64,000 nt of DNA from Candidatus Saccharibacteria bacterium UBA6664 (GCA_002455275.1 DKKO01000001.1:166799-230798); one strand, 5' to 3'. Counted from the first letter of the stretch, positions 16,539-25,437 are shown. The notes: generated by a model from the sequence alone, not told the origin. Translations and numbers: made by a program.

Positions 16539-18264
16539 TGGTATTCATGCGAATAAAGATGGCTTCAAAGAAACTATTTTTAATGATGACTGGAGTATCA
16601 TCCTCGCAGATGTCACTGAAGACTCAACAGACAAAGATTCAAGAAATGGGCTTGGGAAGACGCTCCTAGTAGAAATTATTAATTTTTGTCTTGGGTCAAA
16701 CATTTCAAACACATTAGAGAAAGAGGAGCTGGCTGGCTGGTCGTTCAGCCTTGACGTTGAAGTTAATGGCGATAATTTTGTCTTTGACCGAGCACCGGCT
16801 ACTCAAGCTCTCGTAACAATTTCTGGTGATTTGCATAAATGGCCAATCAAGACTTCTGACGAATATCTAAAAATAACCGTTGAGGATTTCAAGAAAGTAT
16901 TAGGCATTAGAATATTCGGTATCACACATCAAGACAATAAGCCGGGGCAATTATCGTATCGAAATCTGATGTCATATTTTATGAGAAGCGACCCTACAGC
17001 TTTTGTAGACCCCTTTAAGTATGCGTCTTACCAGAAGGCGCTGCCAACGCAAATGGCGAACGCCTACTTGCTCGGTCTTAACGATGACTACTCTTATAAG
17101 TTTTCAGAGATTGAAAAAAAGAAGAAATTACTTGGAGATTTACAAAAAGCCGCAACCTCAGGAATGCTTGATGATTTTACTGGCAATATGGGTGAGCTAG
17201 AAGCGGAAAAAGTAAGAGTCTCTGAAAAACTGGAATCTTTAAAGCAGCGAGTAGCGGCATTCAGGGTTCATGATGAATACTATGAGATTCAGGATGAAGC
17301 AGATGTCTATACGAATGATATTCATCAGCTTCTTAATGAGATTAATCTGCACGAGAAAGCAATCGAGCAGTATGAGGAGAATATTAAGCTGGAGCATGAC
17401 ATCAGTGTTGCGGATGTTGAATCGATATACCAGCAAGCTGGCGTTTATTTCAATGAACAACTAAAGAAAAAGTTGGATGAGGTACAAGCCTTTCATAAGA
17501 CGGTCGTTGAAAATAGGGCTCAGTATCTCAAAGATGAAATTAAGAGACTGAGAGGGCTGGTAAGCACCAAGCGTAAGCTAGTAGCTCAACTTAGCGGGAA
17601 GAAAGAAAGCGCCATGGCAGTTCTTAATAGCCACGGCGCTCTAGATGAGTTTAGTCAATTACAAAATCGCGTATCTTCTATTCAGCATCAATTTGATGAC
17701 GTGAATAATCGTATTGAAAAACTTGTGGAATTTAACAATGGCATGAGTAAGATAGCAATCGAGATTGAACAACTTAAACAGGCTATGACGCAAGATTATA
17801 GCGAACGTCGTACAAGCGTTGATGAGGCGATTAAAATATTTAATAGCAACTCCGAGGCCTTATATTCAGAACCTGGAACATTATCGATTAATATAACATC
17901 ATCGGGTTACAAGTTTGGGGTTAAGATACTCCGCGCGTCAAGCGGTGGTGTTACGAATATGAAAGTTTTTTGCTACGACCTCCTAATAGCAGAATTATCA
18001 AGTCGTCTAAGGGGGCGCTCTATACCACTTATTCATGATTCACGCATATTTGATGGAGTTGATGAACGGCAAATAGCCAAGGCATTGAAGTTGGCATATA
18101 AAAAATCCACTCAGTGCGGTTTTCAGTATATTTGTACAATTAACTCTGATGACGTACCATACCATCTATTCGACGACGAGTTTAGAAAAATATTTGATAA
18201 TAGTGTTGTTCTCAGGTATAGCGACAGTGAGCCGAGCGGCACGTTATTGGGCTTCAGATTCTAG
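16528..18264 (+). CDS. ABC-3C ATPase with DUF2326 C-terminus
   Basis: 578 aa SMC/Rad50-like ATPase. The Walker A variant is NGLGKT near residue 47. A long coiled-coil arm covers about 190-440. The C-terminal ATPase half has LLIAELSSRLRG and a Walker-B-like IPLIHDSRIFDGVD, matching DUF2326. Proteins of this kind are the motor and sensor of ABC-3C systems. With the HNH protein and MC6-like component it completes the set. The operon seems to have no other genes: the next is on the other strand. Confidence 0.8.
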   Translation: MKINGIHANKDGFKETIFNDDWSIILADVTEDSTDKDSRNGLGKTLLVEIINFCLGSNISNTLEKEELAGWSFSLDVEVNGDNFVFDRAPATQALVTISGDLHKWPIKTSDEYLKITVEDFKKVLGIRIFGITHQDNKPGQLSYRNLMSYFMRSDPTAFVDPFKYASYQKALPTQMANAYLLGLNDDYSYKFSEIEKKKKLLGDLQKAATSGMLDDFTGNMGELEAEKVRVSEKLESLKQRVAAFRVHDEYYEIQDEADVYTNDIHQLLNEINLHEKAIEQYEENIKLEHDISVADVESIYQQAGVYFNEQLKKKLDEVQAFHKTVVENRAQYLKDEIKRLRGLVSTKRKLVAQLSGKKESAMAVLNSHGALDEFSQLQNRVSSIQHQFDDVNNRIEKLVEFNNGMSKIAIEIEQLKQAMTQDYSERRTSVDEAIKIFNSNSEALYSEPGTLSINITSSGYKFGVKILRASSGGVTNMKVFCYDLLIAELSSRLRGRSIPLIHDSRIFDGVDERQIAKALKLAYKKSTQCGFQYICTINSDDVPYHLFDDEFRKIFDNSVVLRYSDSEPSGTLLGFRF

Positions 18265-18381
18265 GTTTAGCCGTCCAATTAAGTCTTCCTGTGAAGCAAA
18301 CACTGCGAAAATAGCAATATTCTCGTAAGTCACCGCAATGCCTTGTCGCTCTAATTCTTCAATGATTCGACTCATCTCCAT
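18244..18381 (-). CDS. Possible 45-aa protein
   Basis: ATG at 18379-18381, TAA at 18244-18246; it begins MEMSRIIEELERQGIAVTYEN and ends GRLNLESEAQ. Looks like a compact helical protein. It overlaps the 3' end of the ATPase gene by 21 bp. No ribosome-binding site is seen, so translation is uncertain. Confidence 0.3.
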   Translation of the reverse strand: MEMSRIIEELERQGIAVTYENIAIFAVFASQEDLIGRLNLESEAQ

Positions 18382-18480
18382 ATTTTAATTGTAATGTCCT
18401 CATCTCTGTTATTAAAGTATTTGGACGTATTCTGGGCTAACTCCGCGTAAACGCGCTTAGAACGTGTCGTAAAGCACAAA

Positions 18481-18505
18481 AATCCCGCCTGATTACGACG
18501 GGATT
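18481..18505 (-). terminator. Terminator of the DUF4352 gene
   Basis: AATCCCG and CGGGATT pair around an 11-base loop, followed on the minus strand by TTTTTGTGCTTT. It lies 21 bp after the stop. Confidence 0.75.
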
Positions 18506-18526
18506 CTGTTTGGCATGGGTACTTAG

Positions 18527-19084
18527 CTATTGTAGGTTGAACGTGATTGCCTTGTTATCAAAGAAGCTAAAGTTCTGGTACAGGAGTTTTAAACCTGCGT
18601 CGTCCTTTGGTACTTCGTATGCTAGTTTACCTGTAACCTTACCGCCAGCGGCTAGAGAGCCGCTATTCAGCTTACCTTCGCTAAGGGCAGTAATTGCTTC
18701 GCTTTGCTGAACACCATTTGAGTCCTGCATTTTAAACTCGTAAGTATTGTAGTCAAGTGTCTTATCGCTATTATTTGTAATATTCACAGTAATAATAACG
18801 AATTCTTTGCCCGACTCTGGTTGAGCGAACTGGTTGCCGGTGTCGTAATTCCGTTGAACGTCTGTAACCGTAATTGATTTATTGTCGAACGTGGCTGTCT
18901 CACCAACTTTGAACTCCGTCTTTTCTTCGGCCCTCTTTTCACTGGCAGAATTGTCGTTAGAGCCAGTTTTAGTCGCAGTGTCATTCTTGTTACCAGCTGC
19001 ACCGCCAATACCGATAAGAACTATGATAATAATTAGCCATACCCACCATTTTTTGTACCATGGTTTTGATTCTTTTGTGTTCAT
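18527..19084 (-). CDS. Membrane-anchored DUF4352 protein
   Basis: 185 aa. One membrane helix (about 12-30) after a basic, tryptophan-rich N-terminus, then a polar linker and an Ig-like DUF4352 domain (about 55-185). Recognisable segments are KVGETATFDNKSITVTDV, GKEFVIITVNITNNSD and ALSEGKLNSGSLAAGGKVTG. No lipobox cysteine, so it is held by the helix with the domain outside. Commonly found as cargo in mobile regions of Gram-positive-like bacteria. Function unknown. AAGGAGG precedes the ATG. Confidence 0.8.
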   Translation of the reverse strand: MNTKESKPWYKKWWVWLIIIIVLIGIGGAAGNKNDTATKTGSNDNSASEKRAEEKTEFKVGETATFDNKSITVTDVQRNYDTGNQFAQPESGKEFVIITVNITNNSDKTLDYNTYEFKMQDSNGVQQSEAITALSEGKLNSGSLAAGGKVTGKLAYEVPKDDAGLKLLYQNFSFFDNKAITFNLQ

Positions 19085-19133
19085 TAGAGCCCTCCTTAAA
19101 GGCTAGTTATTGTTGACGGGTTCCATTAAAAAA

Positions 19134-19247
19134 GGACGACCCGCAGGTCGTCTAAACCAGTACCAGCTTACGCTAAATACTTTTACGCGAGTCGCCCATT
19201 TCAAAGCGTAAACACGCAAATATGCGTTTTGTTGATACCGGTTTAGA
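19134..19247. other. Strongly structured leader or ncRNA candidate
   Basis: A perfect hairpin GACGACC-CGCA-GGTCGTC (19134-19151) overlaps the 5' arm of a 13-bp stem GTCTAAACCAGTA/TACCGGTTTAGAC (19149-19161 with 19235-19247, one mismatch). Inside are TTTACGC/GCGTAAA and ACGCA/TGCGT hairpins. It lies upstream of the DUF4352 gene, whose leader it could be, and has no reading frame. The remainder of 19085-19694 holds only a weak short frame and a palindrome. Confidence 0.4.
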
Positions 19248-19520
19248 CAATTCTCATTATATAGTATTTTTGGCAAAGAACAGTGGGGAACAGTGGACTT
19301 TTCGAACTATCGTAGTAAATCTTGCTACAGATTATATAAGAAAATAAGCTCATAATAGTAGGTACAGTCTATATAAAAACTTCATATCAATAGTTCAGAG
19401 CTATGGCCATTATAGACTTTAGTTGACATCAACAGGCCGCCTTCTCTGCTATAAACAGGACTTGCAAAACCTTCTCGAAAGGCTGGTTTTACATGTATCT
19501 GTAGATAGCGGAGTATTGTT

Positions 19521-19646
19521 GTGGCAACGAGCACAGCAGAAGACCTAAACTACGAGGATTTGCTTGAGATTCTCGATAAATACAGTGAAGAAGAGGCGGT
19601 AAACAAACCTTTCCTCATCAAAAATGGTATCAAAGTTATACTATAA
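19521..19646 (+). CDS. Possible 41-aa acidic protein
   Basis: GTG start at 19521, TAA at 19644-19646; composition is acidic (AEDLNYEDLLEILDKYSEEEAV). It ends about 50 bp before the recombinase gene. A small recombinase-associated protein would fit, but the ribosome-binding site is weak. Confidence 0.3.
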   Translation: MATSTAEDLNYEDLLEILDKYSEEEAVNKPFLIKNGIKVIL

Positions 19647-19668
19647 TTCTAGCCTAAAGTAGCTCTAA

Positions 19669-19698
19669 CCATACCTAGACTATATAATCTAGGTATGG
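19669..19698. promoter_or_regulatory. 11-bp-arm palindrome over the recombinase start
   Basis: CCATACCTAGA and TCTAGGTATGG are perfect inverted arms around CTATATAA. The right arm contains the ATG (19695-19697) of the serine recombinase, and TATAAT (19683-19688) lies at the loop. A bound repressor, or the hairpin itself, would block expression. Confidence 0.55.
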
Positions 19699-21392
19699 AA
19701 GAGAGAGCTAAGCAACAACAGCTACTGGAGCTTCTAAAGGCCGGACAACCAGAGGATATGACGAAAGTGGACACGAGCCAAGTCCGCTATGCTCTGTATG
19801 TCAGAAAATCCACTACTAGTGAAGACAGGCAGGCATCTTCTATAGAAGACCAGATAAAAGAGTGCATGGATACAGTAGTTATTCCGAATGGTCTTAATGT
19901 GGTCGAAGTATATCAAGAAAGCGTCTCGGCGAAGTATCCTGATGCTCGTGAACGGTTCTCCGATATGATTCGTGATATCCAAATGGGGCGGATAGACGGA
20001 GTTATTGCGTGGCACCCAGACCGCCTGTCGCGCAACATGAAGGATGCAGGAGCGATTATTGACCTTGTAGACAGACATGCGATTCGTGACCTCAAGTTCA
20101 AGACGTTTACGTTTGAAAATACCCCTGCCGGTAAAATGCTACTTGGTATTACGTTTGTGATGGCGAAGCAGTATTCCGAGCATCTAAGTGAGAGTGTTGG
20201 GAGAGGCAATAAGCGTGCTACCGAGGACGGTGAGTTCATCGGTAAGTTTATGCACGGCTACATTATTGATACTCAGCGGCACCTCCAGCCAGACCCCGAT
20301 AACTTCAAACTCATCAAGCACATGTTTAATATGGCGATTGAAGGTTGGTCGCAAAAAGAAATCCGGCTATGGATTAATGAGCAAAATTACACCGTCCAGA
20401 AACGTCGAGAAGCCGAACCTGTTCCCCATAAATGGAGCAAGGATGATGTGTCAATTCTTCTGCATGACCCAACATATGCAGGTATCCTGGAGTGGGGCTC
20501 AAACTACGCGAACTTGTCTGAGATTTATGATTTTGAGCCCGCTATAACCGTTGACGATTATTTCAAAATCAATAAGATTGACCCCATTACCGCCAAAGTA
20601 ACTTCAATCAACAGTCCGAAAACTAGTGTTAGACTCGCTGACCTATTTAGACAAGGTGTATTTTGTGGTCATTGCAAACAGTCTATGACTTCGATGATGC
20701 TTCCGAAACGAGACAAAGACACCAAGGAGCTAGTGCTTTATCGCTACTACTATAAATGTGAAACTGAGGGCTGCCCAATGAAGGATAAATCGGCCAGAGG
20801 TAAAGTTATTATTGATACGGCAACCAAGTTCTTTAGTGAGTATCTATTTGTGACAGAATCGAACTATGCAGACTATGTAAAACACGCGAGAGTTAGTCTT
20901 AAAAAGAAGGTCACTGAGTTTGATAGTCTTGTCGCAAGTTTACGGACTCGTATCGCTAACAAACAGAGGCTCTACGACCAGGCAAAAGAGTTGATAGCTA
21001 ATACGCCTAAGCTCAGTAAGCACTATGACCTCGATAAGCTGTTGAATGAGATTGTGAGTATGAAAGAAGACTATAAAAAGGCCATGCTCACACGAGACAG
21101 CATGGATGAATCAATACCTAGTTTCGAGGAATATCTTAAACTTTTACAATCTACCCCTGATATCTTAGGAAAAATTCGCGATATGAAGGTTATGGACGGA
21201 CTACTCAGGATTTTCTTCTCTAATTTCACTATTACAGCTACTGGCAAGGACTTCCGACAGGGGTCAGAAGTTGTTTTTGAACTAAAAGAACCCTGGAAAG
21301 GGTTCTTAAAAAATGGTGATTTCGTTCTTGGTGCACCATCGTTGACGTATTTCAAACGGCAGCCATTGATGCTCAAGAAGATTATAGACTAA
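19695..21392 (+). CDS. Large serine recombinase (phage/ICE-type integrase) 1
   Basis: 565 aa. The N-terminal resolvase domain has YALYVRKSTTSEDRQ (catalytic Ser is the S of RKSTTS), the IEDQ turn and GVIAWHPDRLSRN. It is followed by the long helix region, the recombinase domain (about 205-310), the zinc ribbon with CGHC and later CETEGC, and a C-terminal coiled-coil stretch (about 395-470). It is the type that integrates phages and integrative elements without host factors. It belongs to a different subgroup from the recombinase at 29088-30659. No att site could be assigned. Confidence 0.93.
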   Translation: MEERAKQQQLLELLKAGQPEDMTKVDTSQVRYALYVRKSTTSEDRQASSIEDQIKECMDTVVIPNGLNVVEVYQESVSAKYPDARERFSDMIRDIQMGRIDGVIAWHPDRLSRNMKDAGAIIDLVDRHAIRDLKFKTFTFENTPAGKMLLGITFVMAKQYSEHLSESVGRGNKRATEDGEFIGKFMHGYIIDTQRHLQPDPDNFKLIKHMFNMAIEGWSQKEIRLWINEQNYTVQKRREAEPVPHKWSKDDVSILLHDPTYAGILEWGSNYANLSEIYDFEPAITVDDYFKINKIDPITAKVTSINSPKTSVRLADLFRQGVFCGHCKQSMTSMMLPKRDKDTKELVLYRYYYKCETEGCPMKDKSARGKVIIDTATKFFSEYLFVTESNYADYVKHARVSLKKKVTEFDSLVASLRTRIANKQRLYDQAKELIANTPKLSKHYDLDKLLNEIVSMKEDYKKAMLTRDSMDESIPSFEEYLKLLQSTPDILGKIRDMKVMDGLLRIFFSNFTITATGKDFRQGSEVVFELKEPWKGFLKNGDFVLGAPSLTYFKRQPLMLKKIID

Positions 21393-21501
21393 AACACCTC
21401 GCTGAACAATTCCGACTTGCTGATAATCTCATCTAGTCAGGTAACTTTTCAAACTGGTAGATAGTCTATAATCGTTCCGAAAGCCAAAACCTAGTCTACT
21501 T

Positions 21502-22164
21502 CTAATAACCCCAGTCTTTTTGCCATTGTTGCATTTGAGCAATTTCCTTGCTTTGAGCATCAACTATCGCTTTTGTGAGTGTCTTCACTTCATCGTGCTT
21601 AGCGTTAGTTTGACCCGAATACGCCATATTGATGGCAGACTGATGATGCTCAATCATTAAAGATAGAAACGCCTTGTCAAAAGCATCGCCAGATAGACCC
21701 TTGAGCTTTTCGGTCATACCAGCCATATCGTTCATCATTCCCATTGATGAGTGGTCTTCCATCATTGCACCGCTGCTTGCAGGGTAGCCCCACGTCTTTT
21801 GCCAGCTTTCCATATCCGATATTTCTTTGGTCTGAGCCGAGACAATGTTGTTTGCCATATCTTTCAGCTCCTGATGCTTGGCACTTGCAAGAGCCAAGTT
21901 AGCCATATCTACCGCACCCTGATGATGGACAATCATATTTGCCATAAACGTACGGTCATAGTCTTCGCCTTTTAACTCACTGTACATCTTGTATTCGGAT
22001 GAGTTTTTATCTACCGTGCCAGCCACTGACTGCTGTGATGATTTATTGCTCATCATCTTATCGTCCATAGTCTCGGTATCATTTTTGCTTAGAGCGTAGG
22101 TACTTATGCCAGCTATTGCCACAACGGCAACAATAGCCACGATAATTACATTGTTCTTTTTCAT
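21502..22164 (-). CDS. DUF305-family secreted metal-associated protein, two repeats
   Basis: 220 aa. An N-terminal hydrophobic segment (about 5-24) anchors or exports it. Two DUF305 units follow (about 60-130 and 155-220), each with the HHQxAxxMA motif: MIVHHQGAVDMANLA and MIEHHQSAINMAYSG. The linker is rich in Met and His (MMEDHSSMGMMNDM), which suggests copper binding. It is the last gene of the operon behind CsoR, so a role in copper handling outside the membrane is likely. Confidence 0.85.
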   Translation of the reverse strand: MKKNNVIIVAIVAVVAIAGISTYALSKNDTETMDDKMMSNKSSQQSVAGTVDKNSSEYKMYSELKGEDYDRTFMANMIVHHQGAVDMANLALASAKHQELKDMANNIVSAQTKEISDMESWQKTWGYPASSGAMMEDHSSMGMMNDMAGMTEKLKGLSGDAFDKAFLSLMIEHHQSAINMAYSGQTNAKHDEVKTLTKAIVDAQSKEIAQMQQWQKDWGY

Positions 22165-22214
22165 AGGTTCTCCAAAGTTACGTTTAAGAAATGCGTGTTA
22201 GGACAAACAAAATC

Positions 22215-22583
22215 TCACGCTCTGAATACACCATAAAGTATGTAAATCGGTATCTTTGGCGGCGGTTTTACCTCAGCTGCATAGATGCGTTGAATGGCTG
22301 ACTTTGCGTCTAGCCTTATTGGTTGAGCAAGAGCATAAAACGGTACAGTAGGTTCGTCATCGTCTTCATTCTCGTCAAGGTTGATAACATATTCTTCTTT
22401 GTTTACGACAGCTGTTCGGCAAAGGGTCGCACAGGATGAGCTACTGTTTGAACTGTGGTTCATACCGCTCATTTCGTGCGACATTGTGTTCATCGCTGAT
22501 GCGTGTCCAGCAAAACTCAGGGAATTGAGCAACAGAACGGCTACTAAAATAGCTGCGTTCTTTACGGTTTTTAGAAACCGCAT
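22215..22583 (-). CDS. Secreted Met/His-containing protein of the copper operon
   Basis: 122 aa with a signal peptide (about 1-30, ending AGHASA) followed by MNTMSHEMSGMNHSS, a Met/His run that could bind Cu(I), then a CATLC pair and an acidic stretch (DENEDDDE). No family recognised. It lies between the MauE-like and DUF305 genes with a 1-base gap to the former, so it belongs to the CsoR operon. Confidence 0.65.
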   Translation of the reverse strand: MRFLKTVKNAAILVAVLLLNSLSFAGHASAMNTMSHEMSGMNHSSNSSSSCATLCRTAVVNKEEYVINLDENEDDDEPTVPFYALAQPIRLDAKSAIQRIYAAEVKPPPKIPIYILYGVFRA

Positions 22584-22584
22584 A

Positions 22585-23130
22585 TCAAATAACTCCTAGT
22601 ATCATCGGCACTGCCATCAGAGCCATAACAAGATACTCAACCAGACTGACTTTAGTAAGTGGTACTTTTAGAACAGTACCAAGACAGGCACAGGTAAACA
22701 GTTCACGTTTTGCCAGTTTCTGAGCAACACCAACTACAATAACGAGCGAGAAGATAATCGTAACAATATGTAGCAGTACGCTATCAACCCGTAGCACATA
22801 TAGTGTTCCGAGCAGAAGTTCTACAAACGGAGCAATATAACCCCAGTTATACCAACGCTTACTGATAATGTCGTACTCGTGATAACCCATCGCAAAACCT
22901 GAGATGTTTATCATCTTGAAAAGCGAGAACACTATAAAAAAGTAGCCCATCACATAACTAAATAGATTACCTACGGTAAAAGATGTGAGCTGTGCTGTAA
23001 GTACAGATAGTCCAAGGATATAGGCGATTACAACTACTAACGGTAGCCAGTCAGTCCAAGGTGCTTTAGGCACTACGAATGGGGCTGCTTGCGAGCTTTC
23101 GTGTTCGTGATGAGTATGCTTGTGTTCCAT
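22585..23130 (-). CDS. MauE/DoxX-like membrane protein
   Basis: 181 aa with a histidine-rich N-terminus (MEHKHTHHEHE) and about five membrane helices. Near the C-terminus CACLGTVLKVPLTKVSLVE is characteristic of MauE-like proteins linked to copper and mercury modules; the two cysteines could be redox active or bind metal. It is three bases from the CsoR stop. Confidence 0.75.
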   Translation of the reverse strand: MEHKHTHHEHESSQAAPFVVPKAPWTDWLPLVVVIAYILGLSVLTAQLTSFTVGNLFSYVMGYFFIVFSLFKMINISGFAMGYHEYDIISKRWYNWGYIAPFVELLLGTLYVLRVDSVLLHIVTIIFSLVIVVGVAQKLAKRELFTCACLGTVLKVPLTKVSLVEYLVMALMAVPMILGVI

Positions 23131-23133
23131 AGC

Positions 23134-23409
23134 TTATGAACCTCGCACCTTGCTTAGTTCATACACATCAAGTAGCTCAGCAACAGCCTTGTCTACATCG
23201 CCGTCTTCAAACATATGCTTAACGTGTGTTCTGAGATGATTTTCAAGCACTAGCTTATTTAGCGAGCTAATGGACTTTTGTATTGCGAGTGTCTGCGTGA
23301 TTATGTCCATACAGTATTCGTCACTATCAATCATCTTCTGCACACCACGCATCTGACCCTCAAGTATCTTTGCTCGGTGTAACGCTCGTTGCTTTATGTC
23401 AGCTATCAT
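23134..23409 (-). CDS. csoR: CsoR-family copper-sensing repressor
   Basis: 91 aa from the ATG at 23409. All-helical DUF156 protein: RAKILEGQMRGVQKMI, then EYCMDIITQ with the first Cys ligand, and ENHLRTHVKHM where the usual His-x3-Cys is instead HLRTH. Known CsoR proteins bind Cu(I) through Cys-His-Cys; here the second cysteine appears absent, so metal specificity should be tested. A CsoR-like operator lies 14 bp upstream of the start. Confidence 0.85.
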   Translation of the reverse strand: MIADIKQRALHRAKILEGQMRGVQKMIDSDEYCMDIITQTLAIQKSISSLNKLVLENHLRTHVKHMFEDGDVDKAVAELLDVYELSKVRGS

Positions 23410-23422
23410 CACTCTATGATAG

Positions 23423-23474
23423 TACCCCCTAGGGGTATTATGCAAGTGCCAAAAAGCATTAGAGGTAGGGGGTA
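23423..23474. promoter_or_regulatory. CsoR-type operator, full site and half site
   Basis: TACCCCCTAGGGGTA (23423-23437) is a perfect G-tract palindrome of the CsoR/RcnR class just upstream of csoR. A half-like copy GTAGGGGGTAC is at 23464-23474. It suggests autoregulation of the whole copper operon. Confidence 0.75.
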
Positions 23475-23551
23475 CTCGCCCTTAATATCTGTCGTAGGTA
23501 CTCCACCGTGTATATACCTAATTTCTTCGGGAGCAGAATTACCAAGCGTTT

Positions 23552-24544
23552 TTAGAAAGGCAAATCCTCTGGCTCACTATTGTCAGGGAATGTTTCCATC
23601 CAGTTGGTTTGCGTTTCCTTAGTGAACTTACTCCAGTGGGGCTTTATGATTTGCCACAGTTTATCGCCAACAAGGTCGGGACTATATTTGTGAGCGTTAT
23701 ACACTTGGTCATTTGTGGTTGCTGCTTTGTATAATGCAGCAATCTGTTTTTCCGAAAAGTTGCCTACTTTCAGTAGCTTTTCAATGATTGCACGGCTGCC
23801 GTCAAAGCTACCAGACTGACCTAACTGTCTTATTAGGTCATCCTTAATGTACTCATCCATCAGCTTTATTTGCGGGAAGTTGGTTTTGAATAGGCTATTA
23901 AGAGTTTCATAAAGGTGCAGTGAGCCAAATCGGCTTTTATTCCATTCCTTTTCAAGGAAGCTGTTTAGTTGACCTTTGTCTAGTGCCGAGGCATAGTCGC
24001 CGTCTCGTGATACGATATGCAAATCCTCGTCAGCAGGTACTACGCTCAAGAGCAATTCCCAGTTTATTGCATCCCCAAGCGAACCAGCTTTGCCAGGCGG
24101 ATTGCCTACTTCGGCTCGGCTTTTAGCTTTCCGCATTATCTCTGTACTTACAACCGTAGCATCTTTGAATAAGCGAGATATGATTGCGTCAGCCTTGAGG
24201 TTGCCTTTGCGAGCATCTTCTAGTGTTTCGTTTTTGACACGCTCTACTTCTGTCTTTATCATCTCGGCTTGTTTTCTTATCAGTTTATAGTCAGAATGCC
24301 CTGAAAATAGCTGCGGAATACTGATTGAGGTACTCAATTCTTTTACTACATCTGCAATTACCTTGTCTCGGTTTCGGTAAAACTCGTCAACCTGTTGGCT
24401 GGTAACGATGAGTTTTATGTCCTTAGTCTTTACAATCAAATCCTCAAGCTGATTGAGCTTTGCCAAATCGTCCTTACTGTATCTGTAAAAACCAAGTAAC
24501 ACATTCGTATCAATAAAAAGATTGAGTGGCTTTTTCTCAGTCAT
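23552..24544 (-). CDS. PIN-domain protein (DUF4935-like)
   Basis: 330 aa. N-terminal PIN nuclease: LFIDTNVLLGFYR (first Asp), VTSQQVDEFYRN (acidic), and a distal HIVSRDGDYA with the conserved Asp. The C-terminal 130 residues have no recognised domain. Starts inside the stop of the CDF gene as ATGA, so the two are co-translated. PIN proteins often act as RNases in toxin-antitoxin pairs, but at 330 aa with no visible antitoxin a toxin role is not shown. Confidence 0.75.
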   Translation of the reverse strand: MTEKKPLNLFIDTNVLLGFYRYSKDDLAKLNQLEDLIVKTKDIKLIVTSQQVDEFYRNRDKVIADVVKELSTSISIPQLFSGHSDYKLIRKQAEMIKTEVERVKNETLEDARKGNLKADAIISRLFKDATVVSTEIMRKAKSRAEVGNPPGKAGSLGDAINWELLLSVVPADEDLHIVSRDGDYASALDKGQLNSFLEKEWNKSRFGSLHLYETLNSLFKTNFPQIKLMDEYIKDDLIRQLGQSGSFDGSRAIIEKLLKVGNFSEKQIAALYKAATTNDQVYNAHKYSPDLVGDKLWQIIKPHWSKFTKETQTNWMETFPDNSEPEDLPF

Positions 24545-25434
24545 CAGTGCCGCTCGTGTTCATCGTGCTTGGTGCAGTCTTCAAGCTCAACCTCAATCGT
24601 AGCGTGTTGTATATCGTAGTCTTTGCGTAGCTTGGCTTTGACTACTTCTACAATGTTTCGGCTGTCTTTCAGCTCAGTTTCATCAATAGCAATATGGCAG
24701 CTCAAGGCATTGTAGCCAGAACGGATAGCCCAGACGTGCATATCATCAACTGACAGCACCTTATCTGTATCAGTAATTGCTTGAGTTATTGCCGCAATAT
24801 CTAAGTCTTTTGGCGTTCCCTCAAGCAGTATCTGTACCGCCTCACGAAGTATTTTAAGCGTGTTATAGACCAGTAGAGCGGCAATGACCAGACCAACGGC
24901 ACTATCTACCCACGTTATACCTGTCAGCCAGATAATCAGACCAGCAATGACTGCACCGAGTGAAGATAGTGCGTCAAATGCCATATCTACAAAGGCACTA
25001 CGCATATTTAAGTCTTTACGGTTCTTGGATAGCACCAGAGCGATTGAACCGTTTACTAGTATGCCTATAAAGGCAATAACAGCCACGACACCGCCCTCTA
25101 CTGGATGAGGGTTGCCAAGTCGCTGAATAGCCTCAATTACGATAAAAGCAGCCACAGCAAGCATTGCACTAGCGTTGAGCAAGGCAGCAAGTATCGTTGC
25201 ACGACCATAGCCAAAGGTTTTACTGTCGTTAGCTTCACGCCGAGCAAGGCGGTTAGCAATAAAGGACACCGTGAGCGTAAATGTATCTGTTAGGTTGTGG
25301 GCTGCGTCAGCAATAAGAGCAAGGCTACCTGTCAGTATGCCGAAGACAAACTCAACAATCGTAAAGCCAGTATTCAGAACCAATCCGAACTTGATACTGC
25401 CATCGTTATTGCTATGGTCGTGATTATGGCTCAT
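24544..25434 (-). CDS. Cation diffusion facilitator (zinc/cadmium/cobalt efflux)
   Basis: 296 aa with six membrane helices. Metal-site motifs are ADAAHNLTD in helix 2 and FVDMAFDALSS in helix 5 (HxxxD-like and DxxxD), and the cytoplasmic C-terminal domain carries VDDMHVWAI. The His-rich N-terminus (SHNHDHSNND) is usual for CzcD-like exporters. It follows the small HTH regulator by 3 bp. Confidence 0.92.
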   Translation of the reverse strand: MSHNHDHSNNDGSIKFGLVLNTGFTIVEFVFGILTGSLALIADAAHNLTDTFTLTVSFIANRLARREANDSKTFGYGRATILAALLNASAMLAVAAFIVIEAIQRLGNPHPVEGGVVAVIAFIGILVNGSIALVLSKNRKDLNMRSAFVDMAFDALSSLGAVIAGLIIWLTGITWVDSAVGLVIAALLVYNTLKILREAVQILLEGTPKDLDIAAITQAITDTDKVLSVDDMHVWAIRSGYNALSCHIAIDETELKDSRNIVEVVKAKLRKDYDIQHATIEVELEDCTKHDEHERH

Positions 25435-25437
25435 ATT

